A DNA stretch of 64,000 bases from a virus, in the IMG/VR virus record IMGVR_UViG_3300030090_003995, positions 23,980 through 87,979 of that record, one strand, 5' to 3'. The translations under genes were made by a program, and so were the position numbers. How positions within the stretch are numbered: position 1 is the first letter of the stretch; the number at the start of each line of letters is the position of its first letter. Of this stretch, positions 15,464 through 24,522 are shown piece after piece. Below the pieces are notes generated by a model. That model was not told the origin of the DNA and ran no database searches. It saw only the letters and a program-made list of their open reading frames with translations.

Positions 15464-16132
15464 GTGTCAGTTGTTGCAGGTTTCGCAATTGTTTGTTTAG
15501 AAGCGGCAGGTTCATTTTGGAAAAAATTTCACGCAATTAATTTTGGAGTCTATGGTGCATCAAGAGTTGGAAAAACTACTTTACATAGACAATTACGAAC
15601 AAGAGGAGAAGTACCTGAAATCAAAAAAAGAACGGTCGGTTTAGAAAGAGCAACAAGAAAACTGGTTAAAATTGATAAAGATATGCACACAATCAAAGCC
15701 GCAGATATTGGAGGAGAATCAGCATATTGGAATCTTTGGAAAAAAGATATGAGAAAAAGAAAACCAAAACACGTTATATTCATGATAGACCATCGGCATT
15801 TAGAAAGTAATGTAAATATGGATAACCAATTAGCATGGCAGTATTTTGTTGATTTAATTTGTGACCCATATTGGAGAGATGGAAAGAAAAAGAAAAGAAA
15901 AAAGGATAAAGATTATCCAAAGTCTATTGGTATATGGGCAAATAAATACGATTTATGGGGGAAAGAAAATGGATTCAACGACATTTCAAAACACCCTATT
16001 TTTGAACCATTCGCGTATGGAATGCAACGACTTAATGAAATTGGAATACCTTGTTTCAAATATGTCGTTAGTGCAAAATCCGACCCTGAAATGGTATATC
16101 GCGGAGTAATGACAATGTGTGATGATTATTAA
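15464..16132 (+). CDS. Ras/Arf-like small GTPase
   Basis: All five nucleotide-binding elements of a small GTPase are present in a 222-residue protein. The P-loop is GASRVGKT (31-38), with a switch I threonine near 57. The G3 element is DIGG (81-84, as in Arf-type proteins), G4 is NKYD (160-163) and G5 is SAK (203-205). A lysine-rich insert occupies 140-150. The N-terminal ~18 residues are hydrophobic and may contact a membrane. Translation starts at GTG 15464 after GGTGAT. It lies inside a run of tagged structural genes. Such a GTPase in a virion module is rare. It might drive assembly, DNA handling or host vesicle/cell-polarity interference. The biochemical class is well supported and the role is unknown. 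Confidence 0.85.
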   Translation: MSVVAGFAIVCLEAAGSFWKKFHAINFGVYGASRVGKTTLHRQLRTRGEVPEIKKRTVGLERATRKLVKIDKDMHTIKAADIGGESAYWNLWKKDMRKRKPKHVIFMIDHRHLESNVNMDNQLAWQYFVDLICDPYWRDGKKKKRKKDKDYPKSIGIWANKYDLWGKENGFNDISKHPIFEPFAYGMQRLNEIGIPCFKYVVSAKSDPEMVYRGVMTMCDDY

Positions 16133-16142
16133 GGTGATTAAA

Positions 16143-16406
16143 ATGAGTTGGCAAGATATATTAAAGGATGATGCAAAATGGGGCAGAATCCATCAACATC
16201 TAAAAGATAAATTAGAAGAATATAAACGTGACTACCCGTCTGCAAACACTTTAAGTTTTAATAAATTTGACGAAATTTATGAAGATATTATACAGGCGGC
16301 TATTGAGGATGAACAACGTCTACAAAAATTGGCTAAATATGCAGGATTTAGTCATTTTAATCCTCAACATCAAGGAAAAAGTGATGTGGTGGCGTTTTAC
16401 TATTAG
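16143..16406 (+). CDS. tagged protein, 87 aa (MSWQDILK)
   Basis: It begins MSWQDILKDDAKW, followed by a helical charged body. The ribosome site GGTGATTAAA and first codons are almost identical in DNA to those at 14914 and 15280. The function is unknown. Confidence 0.7.
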   Translation: MSWQDILKDDAKWGRIHQHLKDKLEEYKRDYPSANTLSFNKFDEIYEDIIQAAIEDEQRLQKLAKYAGFSHFNPQHQGKSDVVAFYY

Positions 16407-16415
16407 GTGATTAAT

Positions 16416-16607
16416 ATGAGTTGGGATGATATATTAAAATTAGAAACTCCCCTACAAAAACCATTGAATGAAGCGTTAAGATTGTTAGAACCAACCACGC
16501 GCTATGAGATGGATGAAAGCAAGCAACAATACCAAGATTTAAGGAATGCTATTACTAAATTTTTAGAATGGGAACAAACGTTTCTACTGAGCCAAAGAAA
16601 TAGGTGA
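16416..16607 (+). CDS. tagged protein, 63 aa (MSWDDILK)
   Basis: It begins MSWDDILKLETP, followed by a helical body with a tryptophan near the end. The upstream TAG runs directly into GGTGATTAAT before ATG 16416. The function is unknown. Confidence 0.7.
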   Translation: MSWDDILKLETPLQKPLNEALRLLEPTTRYEMDESKQQYQDLRNAITKFLEWEQTFLLSQRNR

Positions 16608-16612
16608 TTAAA

Positions 16613-17170
16613 ATGGGTTGGGAAGATATTCTAAAATTAAGATACAAGCCACCGAAAAAATTTGGATACGAAAGTGATGCAGATTTCAAGAGAAGATTGG
16701 CAGCATACGACCGAAAATATCAAAGTGACAAAAGTAGAGGTGTTTTAGGAACAAGAGAAGAAATTGAAGCCGATGAGCAACGTAAGAAAGATAAATTTGC
16801 TCAAAATCAAAAAGAATTAGAGGAATCATCAATTGATTGGAATAAAGCACTAAACACTATGGTTTTGCTAGAAAAAGAAGTAAAACGTAGATTTGAACCG
16901 AGAGGTAATGACCCCGGAGAAAGGATGTTACAAAATGTATTTATAAATGCGGCTAATAAACCAATGCGAGAATTAGCAGATATTTACCTCGCTCAACCTA
17001 AAGGTTCAGAAGGCGGAATAAAAGAATGGAATAGAGCAAGAAGGTATCTTGCTCAAGTTTTACTTGACCCTCGATATGTTGGTCTGTTAAATAATTTAAG
17101 ATTAGCGCGTGATGATGAGTCATTAGAAAGGTTTCTTGAAAATAATGGGTTTGGAGATGGTTCTGAATGA
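16613..17170 (+). CDS. tagged protein, 185 aa (MGWEDILK)
   Basis: It begins MGWEDILKLRYK, the only tag copy with glycine at position 2. The body is helical and highly charged (KRRLAAYDRKY, EADEQRKKDKF, LLEKEVKRRF). No family is recognised. The ribosome site is GGTGATTAAA straight after the previous TAG. Confidence 0.7.
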   Translation: MGWEDILKLRYKPPKKFGYESDADFKRRLAAYDRKYQSDKSRGVLGTREEIEADEQRKKDKFAQNQKELEESSIDWNKALNTMVLLEKEVKRRFEPRGNDPGERMLQNVFINAANKPMRELADIYLAQPKGSEGGIKEWNRARRYLAQVLLDPRYVGLLNNLRLARDDESLERFLENNGFGDGSE

Positions 17171-17823
17171 GTGTTAGTTATTCACCTTCAAATTTAATTG
17201 GGATGGGCCAAGGTCAAAATTCAACAATGGGATTCACACCATTACAAATTGCTAGAATGCCCGGCCCTATTTCACCATACGAATATAAAAATATCAAAGA
17301 AAAAAAACAATTAAAGGAGATTCGTAAAGTACTCAGTCCCGAGAAAAAGAAATTTTTATTTTTAAAATACGGTTTTAAATTCAATGTTAAACATAGATGT
17401 GTTGTTTGTGGTTCATATCACGAATGGGAAGCATCAGATACAATGAGGCCACCAATTCCATTATCAGAGGTTCATAAAGGTAGACCATTAAAAGGTACAT
17501 TATGTCCTAAACACGCGTCAATGTACATTCAAATGGAGACTTTAGAACAACAAATTCTCGCAAACAATCACGGTTTAGAATTTAAAAAATACATTCCAAA
17601 GGCGAAAGTCCCTAAAATGATGCAAAGGGGTCCATTAACAGATTTATCGCCAGCAGACGTTACAACTCTAGTATCAGCAGGTTGGGTTGTTGAACCACCA
17701 AAAGGAACAAAAGAAACACCACATATGCAATATACTAGAATTATGTTGGAAGTTCAAGGGAAACTTTCACAGATACAAAAAATTATTCCTTTAATTGAGG
17801 TTGAAGAAAATGGTGAGAAGTAG
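17167..17823 (+). CDS. zinc-finger structural-module protein, 218 aa
   Basis: The central part carries CVVCGSYH and, ~35 residues on, CPKH, consistent with one structural zinc site. The flanks are basic (EKKKFLFLKYGFKF). An N-terminal ~35-residue Gly/Pro-rich segment precedes it, and the C-terminus is helical. It overlaps both neighbours. No recognised family, although a nucleic-acid or assembly role is plausible. Confidence 0.65.
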   Translation: MSVSYSPSNLIGMGQGQNSTMGFTPLQIARMPGPISPYEYKNIKEKKQLKEIRKVLSPEKKKFLFLKYGFKFNVKHRCVVCGSYHEWEASDTMRPPIPLSEVHKGRPLKGTLCPKHASMYIQMETLEQQILANNHGLEFKKYIPKAKVPKMMQRGPLTDLSPADVTTLVSAGWVVEPPKGTKETPHMQYTRIMLEVQGKLSQIQKIIPLIEVEENGEK

Positions 17824-18463
17824 TACATTAAACTCGGCACTGGCGGATTCTCAGAATCAAAGTTTTAAGAGCATGAACAATCTCTTAACTTTGCAAGAGA
17901 ACCATGTAGAAGAATTTTTCCAATATCACGGGCCTGAATTTATGAATGCCCTTGAAAAGTTAATGGAAGATGTTGTTCAAAGAGTAGTATCAAATATGTT
18001 AGCAAGTTTGGAATTTGTTTTAAACCCAGCATCAAACCATATTACATTACAAGAAAAATGTCTTTCAGAATATCAAAAAATTACTCAAGAAAACATTGAC
18101 TTAGATATTCAAACTATTCTTGCTACGGCAGTAAATAGTGAAGTTATTCATCAACGTAAGATGGCTAAACAACAATATCTTGAAAGTCAAGGATTTAGCC
18201 CGCAAACAACTGGACAACAATATACAGTTGCTCAAGGTGTTGGAATGGGCGCAACATCCGGTGGAATGGCCGGAGGTGTAATGGGTATAAATCAAGGAAT
18301 GCAGAGTGGTTATCCAATTCCGCCTAATGGTTACGACCAAATGAATAATCCTTATTGGATTGACCCACAAACAGGCCAAATGTCATATACCCCGCCTAGT
18401 GGTGGAATTGGCTTAGGCCAAAAAATGGCTAAAGCAGCAGCATGGGCAAAGTGGCTAGTGTGA
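17810..18463 (+). CDS. helical protein with Gly/Met/Pro-rich tail, 217 aa
   Basis: I chose ATG 17810, overlapping the upstream stop by 14 bases. TTG 17795 and ATG 17870 are alternatives. Residues 1-135 are helical. Residues ~138-205 are rich in Gly, Met, Gln and Pro (GVGMGATSGGMAGG) and look disordered. The last residues are basic and hydrophobic. No family is recognised. Confidence 0.6.
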   Translation: MVRSSTLNSALADSQNQSFKSMNNLLTLQENHVEEFFQYHGPEFMNALEKLMEDVVQRVVSNMLASLEFVLNPASNHITLQEKCLSEYQKITQENIDLDIQTILATAVNSEVIHQRKMAKQQYLESQGFSPQTTGQQYTVAQGVGMGATSGGMAGGVMGINQGMQSGYPIPPNGYDQMNNPYWIDPQTGQMSYTPPSGGIGLGQKMAKAAAWAKWLV

Positions 18464-18477
18464 GGGGGTAAAATTGG

Positions 18478-20247
18478 ATGGCTCTCAAATATTCTTGGTT
18501 TAAACTTGACAAAGATGAAAAGTTTGAAAGCCATAATTTTGAGCAACAAGAGATTACTGAACCCAAATTAAAATATATTTTTGGTTTGTACTTGTTTGAT
18601 TTAAAAAATAAAGCGGAGTTAGATATTGTTCCTGCTAGATTAAAAGATATTAAATCTAGAACTATTGGCGACTATACAGATATTGACGTTAATAATCCGC
18701 CTGATTCTGTTTGGTCTGATGACCATACCACAGAATTGTTGAGCAAAATTGATAATGCTAGGCGAAGCCTTCTTCAAATGGATTTAGATGATGCGATTAA
18801 AAATTATACCGGTGCAAAACATAAAGTAAATGTTGGTGGAAAAGAAGAAGAAATATTAGAAGCGTTATATTTAGATGTAGATGAAAAAAGTTGGGATGTT
18901 GAGGATGTTGTCAACGAGGAATTACATGAAATGTTTTATAGACCAGTTTTTACTACTAAAGATGAAAAATTAAAGAAAAAGCAATTGATGTTATTAAATC
19001 CTATAGAGGTTGAAAATAAACAAGATTATAAGAGATTAGTTAAATTAGATTTAGATGATTGGCAGAAGATAATTGATTCTAATATTAATATGCCTAAATT
19101 TATAAATATTGTTAAAGGTAAAAAGGGAAATAAAATAACCCTCACATTAAATATAGATTTCTCAAGTTCAGATGCACAAATTAATGCTGTTAAAAAAATC
19201 TTTCCCGGCCAAAAAGTAAAATTTATGCCTTCTAGAGAAGAACTTAAATCTACTTCAACTGTTGCACAAATTAGAATGCCAGCGCAAAATGCTGAAGGGG
19301 CTAAAGGAGAGTATAAACGTGAATTGGCAAGTCCTGACGAAATTAGAGATTACAATTATCACGCCTTGGAAGATGCTGTAGATTTAAATGAAGATGAAGA
19401 AGGGTTAAAAAATGTATTGATGGCACTAAATGAATTTTCAAAAGAATCACAGATACAAGAGTCTCTACCGCCCCTAAAAACAACAAGAGTCAAAACTACT
19501 TACGGAGATATATTAGTCCAAGGTGTTCCATTTGATGCTGAAGATTACATAGATGGTTTAGAAGTTGAAATTTCTGATAAAGATAGTGGTGAAATACTCG
19601 AAACAGTTTTTGGTACTTTAGAAGAATTGAAGAAAGACCCTAGATTTGAGAAAGTTTTGGCTAAATATGAAACTTCTAAAAGAAAAGCAGATAGATATAT
19701 TGATAAACTAAAAAAGGATGCTAAAAAAATAAGAGATAATTTAGCAAAAACTAAGAAAAAAAGACAAGAGATTAACTTCACTGGCACTTCAAATGTAGCA
19801 CTAAAAGAAATGTTTCAGAGCGAAAGTCAAGAGTCTTTAAAGGATATAACATTAAATTGGATAAGAAATATAAATTCTGATGGTAGTTTGTATAGATTAT
19901 TTCAACAAATACTTTTACCAATGAGTGTAACTTCTCAAGGTGATTACAAAATAGTTATTCAATTGAATAAGAAAGGTTTAAATTATTCCGGACAAGTTAA
20001 AAGGTGGCAATATATTCAAACTGCAGAATTAGATACTAAATTTTTAAGTATGCCTTCAGGCCGCCAATCAAGGGTTAAATTAGATATTGGTAGAAAAACC
20101 GATAAAGGAAAAACTGAAAGTATGCGGGGTGATTATCGTACAGATATGGGTTTAGGGTATAATCCAGTAAGACAGTTTTTAACTAAATTTGTAACAAATA
20201 GGCTATCAAAACTAGATAAAGCAATCGAATCTTTAAGGAGGAATTAA
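18478..20247 (+). CDS. large hypothetical structural-module protein, 589 aa
   Basis: ATG 18478 follows GAGGGGGTAAAA, an atypical ribosome site. The protein is charged with mixed alpha/beta pattern. Residues ~390-440 form a lysine-rich coiled coil (KRKADRYIDKLKKDAKK), and a beta-rich block follows near 475-540 (DYKIVIQLNKKGLNYSGQVKRWQYIQ). It precedes the adaptor gene, so a head-vertex or connector-associated role is possible. No family is recognised. Confidence 0.65.
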   Translation: MALKYSWFKLDKDEKFESHNFEQQEITEPKLKYIFGLYLFDLKNKAELDIVPARLKDIKSRTIGDYTDIDVNNPPDSVWSDDHTTELLSKIDNARRSLLQMDLDDAIKNYTGAKHKVNVGGKEEEILEALYLDVDEKSWDVEDVVNEELHEMFYRPVFTTKDEKLKKKQLMLLNPIEVENKQDYKRLVKLDLDDWQKIIDSNINMPKFINIVKGKKGNKITLTLNIDFSSSDAQINAVKKIFPGQKVKFMPSREELKSTSTVAQIRMPAQNAEGAKGEYKRELASPDEIRDYNYHALEDAVDLNEDEEGLKNVLMALNEFSKESQIQESLPPLKTTRVKTTYGDILVQGVPFDAEDYIDGLEVEISDKDSGEILETVFGTLEELKKDPRFEKVLAKYETSKRKADRYIDKLKKDAKKIRDNLAKTKKKRQEINFTGTSNVALKEMFQSESQESLKDITLNWIRNINSDGSLYRLFQQILLPMSVTSQGDYKIVIQLNKKGLNYSGQVKRWQYIQTAELDTKFLSMPSGRQSRVKLDIGRKTDKGKTESMRGDYRTDMGLGYNPVRQFLTKFVTNRLSKLDKAIESLRRN

Positions 20248-20249
20248 TA

Positions 20250-21344
20250 ATGGTTAAGTTATCATCACCATCTGACTATACGGCAGTAAATCCTAACTAT
20301 GCTATTGGGCAAGGGTATTACACTAACGAAGATAAAATAGCAGATTTACTACAAATACCATCTTTCTCCGCCACGACCAATCCATCTTACGACCAAGTGG
20401 GCGACATTATTAAGGATGTAGAAGACGAAATAGATGAAAAAACCGGAATGTCGTTTAGACCAATCATTTACGCGAATGAGATGCACAATTTTCGTAGTCC
20501 AACGGGCGGGTCTTTGCGAAAGTGGCCCTCATGGTGGTCAGACTACGTTGGTTTTTGCCAACTAAACCACAGACATATCCGCAAAATGATTAGAATAGAA
20601 GTTTGGCAGGGAAATAGGTGGACAGACCTTTGTTCGGCAACTGCAAAGGTTAGCGTGTCTAATGACCAAGTTGGTTCTAGCGGTTCTATTACACTAACAT
20701 TACCTAATAACGTAACATTCGTTTTAAATAAAGGAACGACAAATAGCCAATACAATAATGCCTATGGTGCTAAAACTATTGCTCAAGAAATTTGTCATTT
20801 AATAAATGAAACCTTTCCTTCAATAACTGCTAGATTTACAGGTGCTACTGCTTCTAAATCTTTAGTGGGTTCAGATGGAACTAATGTTTCTGATTTCTTT
20901 TATGCTACTGTAAATACAGAAGATGAAACTGAAGTTATAATTTCTTCATTATTACCCGGCGATGATGGGTCACAATGTTCTATTGCAGTAACAGGTTCGG
21001 GTTTAACTAAAAGCGATTTTACAGATAATGAAGAAATGAAACGTCTTGGTACATGGTGGAAAGTAGATGAAGAAGGCCGTATTTTCTTTAGAACCAAATT
21101 TCCTTATATGGAAAAAAATTCAATTCGTATGACTTATATTGCAGGTAATCCTAGAGTTCCCGGAATTATTTCTCAAGCAGCAACAAAAATGTCAGCGATG
21201 GAAATTTTACGGCATGATGACCAAACAGTGTTAATTGCAGAATCAGGTTCACAAATTGATATTAAAACTAAATACGACTTGTTAAAACAAGAAGCCGCAG
21301 AATTATTGAAACTTACAAGAGAAACTATCTTTTTGATTGAGTGA
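20250..21344 (+). CDS. probable head-tail adaptor (connector) protein
   Basis: The N-terminal ~70 residues (DKIADLLQIPSFSATT ... DIIKDVEDEIDEKTG) and the C-terminal helix (ISQAATKMSAMEIL) resemble gp6/gp15-type adaptors, which form the ring under the portal. A beta-rich insert lies between, about residues 110-260. The length (364) is above the usual ~100-170 because of that insert. Gene order (before the tail terminator and tube) supports the call. Confidence 0.6.
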   Translation: MVKLSSPSDYTAVNPNYAIGQGYYTNEDKIADLLQIPSFSATTNPSYDQVGDIIKDVEDEIDEKTGMSFRPIIYANEMHNFRSPTGGSLRKWPSWWSDYVGFCQLNHRHIRKMIRIEVWQGNRWTDLCSATAKVSVSNDQVGSSGSITLTLPNNVTFVLNKGTTNSQYNNAYGAKTIAQEICHLINETFPSITARFTGATASKSLVGSDGTNVSDFFYATVNTEDETEVIISSLLPGDDGSQCSIAVTGSGLTKSDFTDNEEMKRLGTWWKVDEEGRIFFRTKFPYMEKNSIRMTYIAGNPRVPGIISQAATKMSAMEILRHDDQTVLIAESGSQIDIKTKYDLLKQEAAELLKLTRETIFLIE

Positions 21345-21349
21345 TTAAT

Positions 21350-21754
21350 ATGTCATGGACTAATATTCTAAAAAATGAGTCTCATTTTATTTGGAATGCA
21401 GATATATTTTCTTGGTCTGATAAGCACAAAGAGTGGCTTGAAAGTTTAGATTGGGGTCAAATTAGACAATACAAAACAGGATTTCCAATTTGGCAGATAG
21501 AAAAACACTTCAATTCTCAAATTACTGACTTAAAGGGAATTATGGATAAGGCATGGGAAGCCCTTTCAGAAAATCTTGAAGATAAAAAAGAGTTACAGCA
21601 ATTAAGTGATAGTTTAGGTAATCAATATCAAGAGATGATAACAGGGATTCTTAATCATGCTAATGATGCATTTAGACAAATAGCAGGAATTCAATATGAT
21701 TTGGCAAGTCAAGATGAAGCAACAGGAGCAGTTAAACTAAAGTGGGTGGAATAA
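21350..21754 (+). CDS. tagged protein, 134 aa (MSWTNILK)
   Basis: It begins MSWTNILKNESH, followed by a helical body (ISQL/DKAWEALSENLEDKKEL). ATG 21350 is preceded by GAGTGATTAAT that also contains the upstream TGA. It could serve at the head-tail joint. The function is unknown. Confidence 0.7.
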   Translation: MSWTNILKNESHFIWNADIFSWSDKHKEWLESLDWGQIRQYKTGFPIWQIEKHFNSQITDLKGIMDKAWEALSENLEDKKELQQLSDSLGNQYQEMITGILNHANDAFRQIAGIQYDLASQDEATGAVKLKWVE

Positions 21755-22032
21755 TGACGTGGGATACTGTTCTTAAAGTTAGAAGAAAAATAAATATGCC
21801 TCATTTAAAAAGAATTGTAGACCATATTTTACCAAACATGGTTGAAGATGAATTTGCGTTATCAGATTTAGCAAAAATGGTTACAACGACTTATTTAGAA
21901 TATAATCCTAATACTAAACGGGCGTTAAATATATCCTCTATTTTAAGTCAAATGTTACAAAATAGAGGATATGAGCAGTTTTATAAATATTCTAAGGGTC
22001 AACGTTTAACTTATTATAGGAAAGTGCAATAA
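21754..22032 (+). CDS. tagged protein, 92 aa (MTWDTVLK)
   Basis: It begins MTWDTVLKVRRK. The rest looks like a small winged-helix or helical domain (FALSDLAKMVTTTYLEYNPNTKRA, then LSQMLQNRGYEQFYK). The ATG overlaps the preceding TAA. This is the last copy of the tag in the + strand half. The function is unknown. Confidence 0.7.
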   Translation: MTWDTVLKVRRKINMPHLKRIVDHILPNMVEDEFALSDLAKMVTTTYLEYNPNTKRALNISSILSQMLQNRGYEQFYKYSKGQRLTYYRKVQ

Positions 22033-22241
22033 TGGTTACAATTAAAGATATAGAAATTAGACTTAGAAATGGTCAAACTTTAATTGATGATTTAATTAAA
22101 AAGGAGAGAGACTTGGAAACTCTTTATCAAGAAACTATGGGCGTTTCATTTGAAATAGATGAAGATAAAATAGCACAAAAGTTTTATGATGAAATATTAA
22201 AAGATTTACAAAAATTCGCAAAAGAGCGGGGGATTTATTAA
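22032..22241 (+). CDS. hypothetical protein, 69 aa
   Basis: This is a helical, charged small protein (DLIKKERDLETLYQETMG). The start overlaps the previous stop and the stop overlaps the next start. It lies in the head-tail joining region. No family is recognised. Confidence 0.6.
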   Translation: MVTIKDIEIRLRNGQTLIDDLIKKERDLETLYQETMGVSFEIDEDKIAQKFYDEILKDLQKFAKERGIY

Positions 22242-22822
22242 TGGATGAAACTACATATTTAGTGGCATTAATTGACCCATCAGGTTATTCAGATGATGGC
22301 GCAACAGTATCTTCAATAAATGGTGCTGCTTTCTCTTCGACAAATACTTGGGCTAAATCAGCAGAAGCAGTATTAGGTGGTTCTTGGGCTACTTTAGTAG
22401 GAACACCAACAGTGGTTGATATTAGAAATATGACTAAAAATAAAGCCATGCGATATGATTTATCAGCAGGTGATATTATTATTGTATATGAAAGTGGTCA
22501 AACGATTGAATATCCTACTATTTCTTGGGATGTTCGTAATGAATTTTATAACATGACAATAGATATTAGAACCCTTCAAGACGAAAGAGGTGCTTCCGAC
22601 GCAAACTTTGCCCGCAGCAGATTGGAAAACCTTTACAAAGTCTTACGACATAGATTGGAACAGAACCGCAAGGGTGCGACAATTACATTATCCGATGGCG
22701 AATCTTTAAAGATGAATCAATTATTTGTAGGAAATAGAACTGAATCAAATAATAGAAACAAAAGATTATTCGGATATAAATTAACCGCTGATATGAAAAA
22801 GTACGCGGTGGCTTTACCTTAG
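22241..22822 (+). CDS. probable tail terminator / tail completion protein, 193 aa
   Basis: The mixed alpha/beta sequence has strands around DIIIVYESGQTIEYPTISWDV and a later basic helix (RSRLENLYKVLRHRLEQNRKG). This fits the neck and tail-terminator class in size and location: it stands directly before the tail tube gene, as gpU/gp10-type proteins do. The call rests mainly on position. Confidence 0.55.
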   Translation: MDETTYLVALIDPSGYSDDGATVSSINGAAFSSTNTWAKSAEAVLGGSWATLVGTPTVVDIRNMTKNKAMRYDLSAGDIIIVYESGQTIEYPTISWDVRNEFYNMTIDIRTLQDERGASDANFARSRLENLYKVLRHRLEQNRKGATITLSDGESLKMNQLFVGNRTESNNRNKRLFGYKLTADMKKYAVALP

Positions 22823-22850
22823 TAAGTAAGTAAAAAAAAGGTGATTAAAA

Positions 22851-24389
22851 ATGGCAATTAATAGCGAAGTATTTCTGGGTAGTGGCGCAAGTTTAATGTT
22901 TGTGCCAGAATTAGATTTTTATGTGAAACCAAGCGCAAATCCGGCAACAGATGATACATCAGTTGCTTTCCATAGTGATATAACTTGGGCTAAATTAGTA
23001 ACTAATTTATACACTGGTTGTACATTAGAACTGCGTAATGCTTCAAATAATTTTATTTCCTCACATAAAGTAACTAGTAATACATATAATACTCTACATT
23101 TTACACCAAAAGTTACTGCAACAGGAACATTAACTAATTATTACTATATTTTAAAAGGTTTTGCTGCTCCATTACCCGCACCTGATGGTTCAGGACACGC
23201 AAGACTATGTGCAGACAATTGGTTAGGTTTAGTAGAAAGTGCTACTTTTCCTAACATTGATATTGAAATGAGACAAATGAATAATCAATTAGGTGGGACT
23301 AGAAATTTTAGTCATCAATTTAAAGGGATTGAAACTACTTCAGGAGGAAATCTTGGACTTGTTCTTACTCACCCATGTTGGCTATATTATTTCTTAGGCA
23401 AAGCCGGGACTGTAACACCTCATACTGATTTAATTACTGCTAACACAGGTCTTAATTCTGATGTTAGGGCATCATCTACAAATGGTTTATTTATTGATAA
23501 TGGGGCGCATTTAGCACAAGGTCCGATTTTCTACCGTTCTATTGGTGATAAAGTAGTTCCACCACTTATGAAAGGGGCAGATGCTTATGGAAGTATGGAT
23601 TTAGTGGCTTTACCAACATTGGCTAATAAATTAATTACATACGCTTTTACAGAAGCAAATGGTGTAAGTTTACCTTCCTTTTCACTTGAACAAAATTTAA
23701 GTAAATTGGAAGATAGTGATGCGTATGTTGATTCTACTGAAACTAATGAATCTCATAACTTTGTTCGAATCGCAAGAGGAAATAGAGTTAATACATTGAC
23801 ATTAACTGCTAATGAAAATGAAGAAGTTAAAATGACTTTAGATTTAAATAGTAGCACTATTGATACACCAACAACTGATTATACATATCAAGGGAGAAGA
23901 GGTGTAACTGCTGATTCTAGTTTATTTAACAATAATGCTAGCCAAGATTCATATAATGAACCATATTTCTTTACTGACGGTGTTATTTCTATTTATGGTC
24001 AAACCTTTTTAAAGATTCAATCTTTCTCATTAACAATGAATAATAACTTAATGGATAAGAGATATGTTGGTATGGCAAATAAAAAAGTCAAAGATTCTAT
24101 CCCAGCACAAAGAACATATGAAATATCATTCAGTGCTTTAGTTACAGATTCAAAATTATTTAATGAATTAAGACAAGCCGGTGAAAATACTAGTAATGAT
24201 ATGACATTGACCTTTACTAAGGCAAATAATACTAATGAAACATTTAATATTACTTTCCAAAATTATATCACAAATTCTGCAAATTGGACTATTCCGGAAG
24301 ATAGAGGCCCAGTTACTGTTGATATGACAGTAAATCCTAGAACGATGAGTAGTTGCACAGCAACAACAAATTGGGTTTTACAGGGGTGA
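22851..24389 (+). CDS. major tail tube protein
   Basis: This 512-residue, beta-rich protein has the same strong leader as the major capsid gene (poly-A then GGTGATTAAAA), pointing to high expression. It is followed by the tail chaperones and tape measure, the normal order for the tube subunit that polymerises into the long tail. Residues ~56-104 form a ~49-residue domain that recurs in two other tail proteins (see the repeat entries). Tube proteins are usually 150-350 residues, so the extra length may be surface domains. Confidence 0.75.
   Translation: MAINSEVFLGSGASLMFVPELDFYVKPSANPATDDTSVAFHSDITWAKLVTNLYTGCTLELRNASNNFISSHKVTSNTYNTLHFTPKVTATGTLTNYYYILKGFAAPLPAPDGSGHARLCADNWLGLVESATFPNIDIEMRQMNNQLGGTRNFSHQFKGIETTSGGNLGLVLTHPCWLYYFLGKAGTVTPHTDLITANTGLNSDVRASSTNGLFIDNGAHLAQGPIFYRSIGDKVVPPLMKGADAYGSMDLVALPTLANKLITYAFTEANGVSLPSFSLEQNLSKLEDSDAYVDSTETNESHNFVRIARGNRVNTLTLTANENEEVKMTLDLNSSTIDTPTTDYTYQGRRGVTADSSLFNNNASQDSYNEPYFFTDGVISIYGQTFLKIQSFSLTMNNNLMDKRYVGMANKKVKDSIPAQRTYEISFSALVTDSKLFNELRQAGENTSNDMTLTFTKANNTNETFNITFQNYITNSANWTIPEDRGPVTVDMTVNPRTMSSCTATTNWVLQG
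23016..23162 (+). repeat. tail repeat domain copy in tube protein
   Basis: Residues ~56-104 of the tube protein follow the pattern hydrophobic-x-x-[NDS]-x-x-x-[FILV]-x-x-x-x-V, then a strand, then an end like TLTNYYYILKG. This matches copies in the genes at 27970 and 29163. It is a protein-level repeat of about 49 residues with no DNA identity needed. Confidence 0.5.
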
Positions 24390-24393
24390 TTAA

Positions 24394-24522
24394 ATGGGTA
24401 AAGGATATTCATATGATGAAATTGTTAAACGTAATTTGGCTGAAAAAAGTAAGCCAAAAAAGAAATCAATTAATAAAAAAACTGAAACTAAAAAGGAGAC
24501 TGAAGAGAAACCTGAAGAGTAA
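24394..24522 (+). CDS. small lysine-rich protein, 42 aa
   Basis: ATG 24394 follows GGTGATTAA, whose TGA ends the tube gene. The protein is almost entirely Lys/Glu/Thr after residue 18 (KPKKKSINKKTETKK) and therefore disordered. It lies between tube and tail chaperone. The function is unknown. Confidence 0.55.
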   Translation: MGKGYSYDEIVKRNLAEKSKPKKKSINKKTETKKETEEKPEE

